Below are positions 42,977-51,447 of a DNA stretch of 60,000 nucleotides, piece by piece; within the stretch, counting starts at the first letter, position 1; every line of letters starts with the position of its first letter. The DNA lies in assembly GCA_030704615.1 (NCBI GenBank), contig CM060734.1, forward strand, positions 29,964,042 to 30,024,041, in the 5' to 3' direction. This DNA comes from Takakia lepidozioides. Lineage: Eukaryota > Streptophyta > Takakiopsida > Takakiales > Takakiaceae. The translations under genes and the position numbers were made by a program. Under the pieces are notes generated by a model. The model was not told the origin of the DNA and did not search any database. It saw only the letters and a list, made by a program, of their open reading frames with translations.

Positions 42977-44467
42977 TTGAAGGACTTGGGAGCACTGAAG
43001 GGTCAAGAGATCCGTATTGAGTTGGCCACTGACACGCCAATCTTTCGGAGACCCTATAGATACAGTGACATGGAGAGGTCTTTGATTCAGATGAGGACTC
43101 AAGATCTCTGGGAGGCAGGTTTGGTGGAGCTCTCTGGTGGAGAGTATGCTTCAGCCACAGTGATGCCAGCCAAGAAGGATGTCTATGGCAATTGGACGGA
43201 GAGACGTATGTGCGGTGATTACCGGCCTGTAAATCGTCAGACCAAGTCCGATAAGTATGCCATGCCAACACCAGAGGAGATCTTTGATGCCATCGGGCAT
43301 GCTAAGGCCTTTAGCACTTTGGATTTACGATCCGGATATCACCAGTTGCCAATCAAGGAGGCGGACAAGCAGAAGACGACATTCTGGGGGATCAATGAGC
43401 ACGGCAAGGATTGCCTATATCAGTGGCGGTTCTTACCATTTGGGCTTAAGAATGCTCCTGCAGAGTTTCAGAGAGTCATGGATAGGATTCTAGCAGGGGT
43501 GGACTTTGCTCGGTGCTACATAGATGACATCATCATCTTTAGTGTTACGATGGAGGAGCATGAGAGACACCTTCAGGTGGTATTGGAGCGCTTGAGAGCG
43601 CACGGATTGAAGTTGCATCCGGGGAAGTGCAAGTTTTTCCACAACCAGATTGAGTATCTGGGTCACATGATATATCCTGGAGGATTGGGGGTACAGCAGA
43701 CTAAGGTAGAGGCCATTGCACAAATTCCACGCCCCACGGATGTGAGCCGAGTTCGAGCTTTCATGGGGTTGGCAAACTATTATAGACGGTTTGTCAAGGG
43801 ATTTAGTACCATTGCAAAGGCTCTAACCAAGCTGACCAAGGTGGACCAGGAGTGGCAGTGGGAAGATGAGCAGGAACGAGCTTTTCAAGAGCTCAAGGCG
43901 AGGTTGACCTCGGCGCCTATCCTGAGACGACCTATCAGGGGGCGTCCCTTTCAGCTGCATACGGATTGGAGCATGTTGGGGCTTGGAGCGGTGCTCACAC
44001 AGGTGGATGATGAGGGAAGAGAGTTCGTAGTGGCTTATGCTAGCCGCTCGAACAACGCTGCAGAGGCTAAGTACAGCTCATATGAGGGAGAGTGCTTAGC
44101 TGCAGTGTGGGCCGTGGCACACTTCAGGTGCTATCTATACGGCAATCTTTTCACCCTTGTCACGGATCACCAGCCACTCAAGTGGTTGATGGAGTCAGAC
44201 AAGCTTACGGGGAAGCTTGCACGGTGGGCACTCATACTCCAGGAGTATGACTTTCAGGTTGTGCATCGACCAGGTTTGGTCAATCGGGATGCGGATGGAT
44301 TGAGTCGCAATCCATGCATGAGCCAGCAGGATGACACAGGAGCTCGGTGGCATGGTGAGACGGACGAGGAGATGGTGCCGGGATGGCACGCATCTGTTTT
44401 TGTGTATCTTGGCATCGGGAGGTCAGGTTGGACCTACAACAGGGATGACTGTAGACGGAGTGTCTGA
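42977..44467 (+). CDS. pol: Reverse transcriptase and RNase H of the DNMT-PHD element
   Basis: Makes cDNA from element RNA. RT motifs: RMCGDYRPVNRQT, FSTLDLRSGYHQLPI (first catalytic Asp), FLPFGLKNAPAEFQ, YIDDIIIFS (catalytic Asp pair, about 43,519), HPGKCKFF, YLGHMIYPGG; then FMGLANYYRRF, and RNase H LHTDWSMLGLGAVLTQ, YEGECLAAVWA, LVTDHQPLKWL, ending near HRPGLVNRDADGLSR. Open throughout. The same frame upstream (42,362-42,815) carries the DNMT C-terminus and an acidic linker, interrupted by one TAG at 42,815, so RT and DNMT were probably one polyprotein. Confidence 0.95.
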   Translation: MKDLGALKGQEIRIELATDTPIFRRPYRYSDMERSLIQMRTQDLWEAGLVELSGGEYASATVMPAKKDVYGNWTERRMCGDYRPVNRQTKSDKYAMPTPEEIFDAIGHAKAFSTLDLRSGYHQLPIKEADKQKTTFWGINEHGKDCLYQWRFLPFGLKNAPAEFQRVMDRILAGVDFARCYIDDIIIFSVTMEEHERHLQVVLERLRAHGLKLHPGKCKFFHNQIEYLGHMIYPGGLGVQQTKVEAIAQIPRPTDVSRVRAFMGLANYYRRFVKGFSTIAKALTKLTKVDQEWQWEDEQERAFQELKARLTSAPILRRPIRGRPFQLHTDWSMLGLGAVLTQVDDEGREFVVAYASRSNNAAEAKYSSYEGECLAAVWAVAHFRCYLYGNLFTLVTDHQPLKWLMESDKLTGKLARWALILQEYDFQVVHRPGLVNRDADGLSRNPCMSQQDDTGARWHGETDEEMVPGWHASVFVYLGIGRSGWTYNRDDCRRSV

Positions 44468-45950
44468 GGACCCTGAGGCTAGTGATGAGCCAGGTGGTGC
44501 CAGAGATATACATGAGGATTCGGCTGTGTTGGACTACCTCCGCACGGGAGACACGGCAGCCACTGTGACTGCCAGGGAGAGGGATCGGATCCTGCAACGA
44601 GCCAAGAGGTTCAAGTGGGAGGGGATACACCTACTTCGAGTGTGGGAGGATGGTCGGGTGAGGATTGTGCCTCACCCCACACAGCGTGCACGGTTAGTGC
44701 GGCATGCCCATGAGGAATTGGGGCATTTTGGAGTGCGACGCACTCACAGTTTACTGCAGGGGCAGTATTGGTGGCGTGGTATGCATACAGAGGTGCAACA
44801 GTTCGTGGCTAGGTGCATGGTGTGTGACAGGGTGCGTGCTTCATTCAATGCCCCTACACCACAGTTGCATCCTTTACCAATCATGGGATTGGGCTACAGG
44901 TGGAGTCTTGACTTCGCAGGACCGTTGCCACTGACTATGCGCCACCACAGATATGTGTTGGTGATGGTGGAGCACTTCTCCAAGTGGATTGAGTTGGTTC
45001 CATTGCGTGACAAGGCTAGTGAGGGGGCTGCGTATGCATTCTTGGATCGTGTGCTTAGCCGATTTGGTGCTCCAGCTGAGGTACTCACGGACCAAGGGAG
45101 AGAGTTCTTGGGGGAGTTTCAGGCTTTGTGTGATAAAGCCTTGATAGACCACCGCACCACTTCTCGGGATCATCCTGAGGCCGATGGCTTGGCAGAGAGA
45201 GTTGTTCAGACGATGAAGAGGGGTTTGCGCAAGTATGGCTTGCAGAAGGGACACCTAGGAGATTGGGATCTTCAGGTTCCTTGGTTAGCCATGGGCTACA
45301 GGTTCAGCAAACAAGCATCACTTGCCTCCTTCTCACCATATTTCCTTCTCTTTGGCCGAGAGCCGGATTTGCCTGCAACCATTCGTAGGGACACTGCTCA
45401 AGTCCTTAACCTTGACGATCCGGACGTGTGGGTACGTGCATGTGATCAGCGTGCAGAGTTGTTCAAGAAAGTCATGCCCATGGCTTTTGAGAACCTTGCC
45501 ATTGCACAGCACCGTGATACGTTGAGGTATGCCACTATACGTGGTGGAGGATATCGTCCTGGGGTTCGGAGGTTTAGCCCTGGTGACTATGTTTATTTGC
45601 AGCAGACTGCTCCTACGACTCTGGATGTTACTGCAGGGCGTGTTATTCTGAGGGTTCGAGAGGTGTTGCCCTCAGGGGTCCTGATCTTAGAGGGTCGGGA
45701 TGGCATGACTTGGAAGGACCATGTGCGTAATTGTGCGCCATGTCACCTTCCCAATGTCGATGGCAGAGTTGACCCAAACTTGGCAGTGGTACCTGCAGGT
45801 TTGAGGTGCATGCTCTGTGGGTCTGCCAAAGGGGCAGCCACCATGCTGGTGTGTGATCGATGCTCAAGGGGTTGGCATATGGGATGCTTGACACCACCTC
45901 TTGAGAAGGTTCCTGACGGAGATTGGTTGTGTCCACACTGCTTGGGATAG
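44331..45950 (+). CDS. Integrase with C-terminal PHD finger
   Basis: Inserts the cDNA. The convincing part starts near 44,450 (TVDGVSEDPEASDE). HHCC zinc domain: HAHEELGHFG and CMVCDRV (about 44,703-44,830). DDE core: LDFAGPLP (about 44,910), LTDQGREFLG (about 45,090), HPEADGLAERVVQ (about 45,170). C-terminal SH3-like part: FSPGDYVYLQQ and LDVTAGRVILRVREV. The last 45 residues form a PHD finger, CMLC-x11-CDRC-x4-H-x2-C-x14-CPHC (45,807-45,941), with the typical Trp two residues before the last CxxC pair, and end in LG and TAG. Chromoviruses carry a chromodomain at this place. PHD fingers read histone H3 tails, so it may guide integration. Confidence 0.93.
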   Translation: MTQELGGMVRRTRRWCRDGTHLFLCILASGGQVGPTTGMTVDGVSEDPEASDEPGGARDIHEDSAVLDYLRTGDTAATVTARERDRILQRAKRFKWEGIHLLRVWEDGRVRIVPHPTQRARLVRHAHEELGHFGVRRTHSLLQGQYWWRGMHTEVQQFVARCMVCDRVRASFNAPTPQLHPLPIMGLGYRWSLDFAGPLPLTMRHHRYVLVMVEHFSKWIELVPLRDKASEGAAYAFLDRVLSRFGAPAEVLTDQGREFLGEFQALCDKALIDHRTTSRDHPEADGLAERVVQTMKRGLRKYGLQKGHLGDWDLQVPWLAMGYRFSKQASLASFSPYFLLFGREPDLPATIRRDTAQVLNLDDPDVWVRACDQRAELFKKVMPMAFENLAIAQHRDTLRYATIRGGGYRPGVRRFSPGDYVYLQQTAPTTLDVTAGRVILRVREVLPSGVLILEGRDGMTWKDHVRNCAPCHLPNVDGRVDPNLAVVPAGLRCMLCGSAKGAATMLVCDRCSRGWHMGCLTPPLEKVPDGDWLCPHCLG

Positions 45951-46209
45951 TGGCAGTGGACATGACTGGAGGCAGCTAACAAGACATGGGAGGCCAAGCT
46001 CATAGGAGTCAATACATGAGATCCCAAGCTCAAGTTCACAGGTTGTAAGACGGCGACTAACGATGGGGCAACTCTTGCACCCGGCCTCTTGATCTATCGA
46101 GTTTGAGTGTAGTAGGGATAGTGGTGGAGGACTTAGTGAGGCTATGGTCACTATCACATCTTGTGGCTACCTGGACTTAGAGGGACCTAAGCACCAGCTA
46201 GGGGGCGAT
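45951..46209 (+). other. 3' UTR and polypurine tract of the element
   Basis: Non-coding from the integrase stop to the LTR. The tract CAGCTAGGGGGCGAT at 46,194-46,208 directly precedes TGTGTGG and would prime plus-strand synthesis. The block CTGGACTTAGAGGGACCTAA before it is shared with 50,430-50,460 (inverted) and about 58,140-58,180. Confidence 0.8.
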
Positions 46210-46884
46210 TGTGTGGACTAGTGACTGCCATAGTGGGCAGCATAGTGGCAGCCTAGTGACTGACTAGTTGTAGCCTAGTGGTTGGACTAGTGGTGGACTA
46301 GTGGTATACTAGTGTGTGGTGTGCACATGTGTTGTGTGGTTTTGGACAGTGATGTAGTTGTGTAGCGATATGTATGCGCACGACAGCTGTCAAGTTATTT
46401 TACCACTAGTGTGAAACTAGCTAGGAAATAACTAGCTTTTACATATTGACATTTGGGATTGGCCCAAGTGTCAATCCAGGGGTCAAGGCAGATTTAGGCC
46501 CTGGAGTGGTTATCTTCACGGCAAGCGTGGCATCTTTCTCGAGTTGAGCCTCACCGTGCCTAGCTATGGCGCCGTAGTGTGGATTCCCCATGGCGTGGGG
46601 TGCACTTGGCTTGACTTGTATTTGAGTGATGAGGTTATATATGCCTGAGTTTATGCTTCAGCTTTGTGAGCTCGCATGAGCTTGTGCTTGTATTCTTCTT
46701 CTTTATCATTGTGTGGACTAGTGACTGCCATAGTGGGCAGCATAGTGGCAGCCTAGTGATTGACTAGTTGTAGCCTAGTGGTTGGACTAGTGGTGGACTA
46801 GTGGTATACTAGTGTGTGGTATGCACATGTGTTGTGTGGTTTTGGACAGCGATGTAGTTGTGTAGCGATATGTATGTGCACGAC
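46210..46884 (+). repeat. LTR region with a 175-bp unit at both ends
   Basis: 46,210-46,384 and 46,710-46,884 are nearly identical 175-base units (start TGTGTGGACTAGTGACTGCC, end GCACGACA), 500 bases apart. The middle 46,385-46,709 begins GCTGTCAAG and ends CTTTATCA. Either the LTR is 500 bp and followed by a partial second LTR, or the LTR is the whole 675 bp with its own terminal repeats. The unit contains a CTAGTGG minisatellite expansion compared with the 85-bp units at 49.9-50.4 and 58.0-58.3 kb. Confidence 0.8.
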
Positions 46885-49700
46885 AAAGTGACTAATATGA
46901 CAATACTAGTATTATTTAACACTTTATAATAGGTAATGTTATTGTTCTGAATTTCAATTCAATGGGGATTAATGTTCCCACTTTGACACTTGGAATCATT
47001 AGAAATTGGCTCCATGTTGTTTTCAAATTTTTTTACAATGCATTAAACTTGAATTTTCATGGGTGATGTTTTTATGTTGTTTTACTTTTATCAATCATCG
47101 GTCCATTTTTTTTATTATACATCATAATGCATAAGAAGATAGTCATCATACAACTGTTCGTAAATATATTTGAATAATTTAAAACAGATCAAAAAAATTA
47201 TATATGGATGGTGTATGAACCTCATTCAAAGACAATGCTTGAAGGGCCATCTCATCTTGTTCCGTAAAAGGTTCATCGGTTGCAATAGTTCTTTGAAAGA
47301 CTTCTTACTACATCCATGTTATATTCATGTAGTGCAGCATTATTGCGAGCGGCTTCTTCAATCAATTGTGCACCTCTGCAAAACTCACATTCCTCACTTT
47401 GAGGAAAATGCTTGCATTCTGATTTAGTTTTCTCTTCCATTGGTTCGATTGCCGTCTTCTTCAAGATAGCACGTTGAGGATTTTGCTCAATTATAATGAT
47501 AGACGACGTATCAATGGGTTTTTTAAACAAAACTCGTGTAATCTACATCACCCTCCATCTAAGGATTAGAGCTCATAGGCACAAACACCTGATTTATATA
47601 CAAATTATATATTATGAAAATCTAAATAATTATTCATTAGAAGAAAATGCATTATTTCTTGTTTCTATTTATTTATAGTAATTAAATCTTATATATATAT
47701 ATTCTTATATTATGAATATACATGTAGATATATAAGATATGTGTTCTGACGTGAAGGATAAAATCAACCTTAGAATTGTCACAATAACAAAGAGAATGAA
47801 CTACAGTTTTTATAAATTAAACTGTGTACAACAAAAATTGAAGTGAAAGAAGAAGAGGAAGAATAGACAATACTTGTTTTTATCAATTAAATTGTGTCAA
47901 TTATAATATTCCTTTTCTAATGTTGTGGGTGTTAGTTTCACCTTCTATAACCTAAACTTCGAAGAAGGTATCAACTTAATCATCATTGAATAAATGAAAT
48001 GAATACTATGTTACAAATTTTGATAAATATTATAAGAGTGAAATAAGTTGAGATCAGATTACAGCCGAGAATTATAATTACATATTAAAGATTTATTACA
48101 AACTGCAAAAAGATGCACTAACATATGTGTGTGTTATATGTGCTTCCATGGTTTCAAGTCATTTAATATATTTCTCAATTGCGGAGACGATCTAAGGAAA
48201 TGAATGAGATGCAAATAGAGAAATGAAGGTAGGTGGGAGAGAGCCATGATCAATGACATACTTATGAAATTGAAGGGGTGGTGAGTTCCCCTAATATTCT
48301 TGGGGAGGTTTGAAAGGTCCATTAAACTCTTTGTTATGTGCTTTCTAGTTTCATGACCTGAATGGGTGGAGAGGATATAGAAGGGTGGAATTTTTATAAG
48401 CTATGATACTAAGAGATATTAGGATACTAAAAGGTAAGTATAAGGGGAAAGATTTTTATTAAAAAAAATTGTTTGCACGTCATAACAACATTTGTAGCCT
48501 ACGATATTCTCAAGACACATCTTTTCACCTCCTTAATTCTTCAATTCCGAACATGATGAGTTGCTTGTACATAATCATCAAAATGATATTGGGTTCAATC
48601 CTTCAATATGTGCCTTCAATTATCAATGAGTAACGAGTTGTGCGTTGAGCAGTAGGTTCTAACGTCAAACAAATATTTATTTTATTCCATTCATAGTAAA
48701 GAGAATGACATTGACCAAAATGTATTAATATCGGTATTTGTTTTATTATTTTTTCTAACAAAACATTGTCAGTCTCGTCTTGACAAATGATTGAGCTATT
48801 TGTACAAATGAATTATGGGGGATAAATTCTGAAAACAAATCGCCATAATGCGGTAGTGGTGGAATATCAGAGGTCTGATTTTGCCATGATGGGTCCATCA
48901 AAATGTGTCATTTGTCAAAATGTACCAACTCATTATTTTCGTCACATTGGCGTTGGATACAATACACAGGTGGATCCGCCAACGACTTTTGAGAATGAAC
49001 AAACAAAACAAAATGTTTAAGAAAGAATGAAAGGAAAAATCTCTTGTCGAAGCACACATAACTTATTGTATCACTTTAGCCTAAACAACTACTACCCTTT
49101 CTTTGGAAGGTAAACATTGTTTCCGTAACCACGGCAACGTGGGAGGATTAAGTAATTGATTGATACAATACATCATTTTCCTCAAGAAAGCTTAAAGAGT
49201 TGACGCTGCTTGAATTTGACGAAAGTACCGTGTCAAAATTGCACGCCTACATTAATATCTTATGTCGTTCCTATTATTTTTTGCATAAAATATTTTTTTA
49301 ATCAAAATGAACATTATCATTAGAAGTCGTCATTAGGAGCAATGCGTAGCCCTAATAGATAGATAATGCGGCATGTGCCGTTGAGCATTACGACTGATGG
49401 TCGGAGACTAGTTTTAGTGTGGAACAGGAATAGGGTGTTTTTGTGCCACATCATCGTTGTTTCGTAGCCATGTCATCGTTGCCAAAAAAAAAAATTGAAC
49501 CTGCCCTAATTGCCTTAAAAAACCGAAAATAACCTCTTGAACTGTCTGAAGCTTTTTGAATTGTTTGAATGGTAAGCCCTTTGATTATGGTCTGATAGAT
49601 ACAGCAAGAATGTCCTCATAAGCCATTGTTTGTTCAGTGTTGTAGCCTTGTGGCCATCAACCATGTGTCCAGTTTTGTAAGGAACAAAAAGAAATAGATG
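46885..49700. other. AT-rich, gene-poor island
   Basis: Distinctly more A/T-rich than the flanks, with long AT dinucleotide runs near 47,690-47,740. Both strands are closed by frequent stops. One minus-strand frame at 47,273-47,530 (KSECKHFPQSEECEFCRGAQ) has four Cys/His residues and could be an exon or a zinc-finger fragment. No repeat identity is recognised. Confidence 0.5.
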
Positions 49701-49705
49701 CTATC

Positions 49706-49865
49706 CTTGTGAGGGGCTCACTCCGGAGCGTGACTTACCTTAGTAAAGATAATTAGTTCGGGTTTTCAAGATATTCCTTTACACAAACATCAACTTGTTG
49801 TGTGTGAGCTGCCCAACAATTATACTCCAATAGGGCCAGGGCTTTATGATCAGCCTCAAGATTCC
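49706..49865. repeat. Second copy of the dispersed repeat seen at 14,365
   Basis: GAGGGGCTCACTCC, then TGTGTGAGCTGCCCAACAATTA and CCAATAGGGCCAGGGCTTTA in the same order and spacing as at 14,365-14,480. It ends 35 bases before the truncated LTR unit at 49,901. Confidence 0.5.
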
Positions 49866-49900
49866 CACATGAATCCTCGTACGGGTACCAGTGGATGGGT

Positions 49901-50870
49901 TGTCGTGCACCTAAGCATCGTGCCACAACATACATCGCTGTCCATCACACATTCTAAGCATACAATCCTAGAAAGCTATGCCACAATGATAATGAAAGTG
50001 AACACAATGGAATCCCTCCACTCATGAATCCACTCAATCACATAAACTAAGTCAAGCCAAGGGCACCTTTGCTAAAGGAATCCACCCTACAAAGCCCTCA
50101 CCACACTCTCTCTCAATACCTAGAGCTATGGAGGTGGGAGAGGCTCATGGAGGCTCAACTACAAGAGGATGAGCCCTCCTCAACCCTCACAAGGGGAAAA
50201 CCCATCCCCATGTCCCAAGTGAGGCTTGATACCTCACTTGGCATATGAGACCAAATGAAGTCCCAACACACAAAATATAAATATAAATATCTAAAATGTC
50301 CTAGTTAACTAGAAGTAGATAATTCTAAAACCATGACAGCTGTCGTGCACCTAAGCATCGTGCCACAACATACATCGTTGTCCATCACACATTCTAAGCA
50401 TACAATCCTAGAAAGTTTTGCCACAATCGCCCCCCTAGCTGGTGATTAGGTCCCTCTAACACCGGATAGCCGACAAGTATCTATCTCAATAAGATCATCG
50501 TTTGGTCTTCAATTACACAAGTCCCAGCATCTAAAGTCGATAGATCAAGAGGCCGGGTACAAAAGTAGCCCCATCATTAGTCGCATTCCTACAAACCATG
50601 ATCTTCAGTTGAGTATCCATGGCATTGAAGCCCCACTAACTAGACCTTGGATCACTTGTCAGCCTCACCATTGTCATGCCCACTACCTCTGTCCAAGGCA
50701 TCATGGACACAACCACTCTCCGCTAGGAACCTCCTCAAGTGGCGGTGTTAAACATCCCATGTGCCACCCCCGTGAGCATTTGTCACACACCAACATAGTT
50801 GCGGCACCACCAGCATGCCCACATAGCATGCAACGCAACCCTGCAGGTACCACTGCAAGGTTCAATGACG
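49901..50870 (-). mobile_element. 3' end of a second DNMT-PHD family element
   Basis: Minus strand: PHD-finger coding remnant (50,866-50,690), 3' UTR with TTAGAGGGACCTAA, polypurine tract TAGGGGGGCGAT, then 85-bp unit (50,425-50,341), middle (50,340-49,986) and a second 85-bp unit (49,985-49,901). The layout is the same as at 46,210-46,884. Upstream domains are missing; the break at about 50,870 adjoins the MULE 3' flank. Confidence 0.85.
50680..50868 (-). pseudogene. PHD-finger remnant of the second element
   Basis: Reads LAVVPAGLRCMLCGHAGG, then MLVCDKCSRGWHMGCLTPP and a final C-P-stop-C: the residue between the last two cysteines is a TGA where the first copy has His, probably an Arg CGA codon mutated by C to T. 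Spacing and all zinc ligands are otherwise kept, which shows the PHD finger is a stable part of this family. Confidence 0.85.
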
Positions 50871-51447
50871 CAATGGCGTGAGCGTTGCGCGCGAGCGTAC
50901 GCTCACGCAGGAGTGACGTGGCGTGAACGTCATGTCAGCATGCTGATGTGGCGGTAAATGATGACATGGCACTGTCCGTCATCTGCCACGTCACCATTAA
51001 CATGCGCCGCCTATAACCGTGGATGGTCCTATGACCGTGGAATTAATGCAGGGAATCTTGCCTAAATAGAATCAAGACGAGCATTGAGGCCTACAATTGC
51101 AGCATCCAACGTTGTGCAATTACAAATGCTTGTTTCACTTTTACAATTACGAGGACGACAAAATGTCCTCACAAAGTGTGCGCCATAAAGGCTGCCACGG
51201 GAAGACCTTCCTCCCTCCTCAAATAACAATGAGAGTTAGGATCATCTTCAAAAGATGATTGTAGTGCATAGCGACAGCAAGACATGTAGACTTCGAACGG
51301 TGCAATGACAAATGTGCACTACCTAAAAGTTGTCACTCAGAGCTCACTCCGTATAGTTGGAGGCCATATCATTGCACAACCGACGAATTGATGTGAAATA
51401 CACATTTCAAATCATGGTCATCCACATACCACATTACATAGTTCATG
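50870..51447. other. MULE 3' flank and repeat related to 6,700-6,960
   Basis: No coding seen. GCGTGAGC and GTGGCGTGAACG, CATGTCAGCA and ATAACCGTGG blocks match the earlier site. The rest (51,060-51,440) is the region downstream of the transposase stop and may include its terminal repeat, which I cannot delimit. Confidence 0.4.

Larger units (their letters stand above)
38937..46884 (+). mobile_element. Ty3/gypsy retrotransposon encoding a DNA methyltransferase and a PHD-finger integrase
   Basis: Domain order on the + strand: gag with two zinc knuckles; aspartic protease; cytosine-5 DNA methyltransferase; RT; RNase H; integrase (HHCC and DDE); PHD finger; polypurine tract CAGCTAGGGGGCGAT (46,194-46,208); LTR from 46,210. 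RT before integrase places it in Ty3/gypsy. The copy is damaged: frame changes near 39,310, 39,400, 40,300, 40,950, 42,340 and 44,450, three stop codons in gag and one (TAG at 42,815) before RT. No 5' LTR is visible. A second copy's 3' end lies at 49,901-50,870. Confidence 0.9.
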
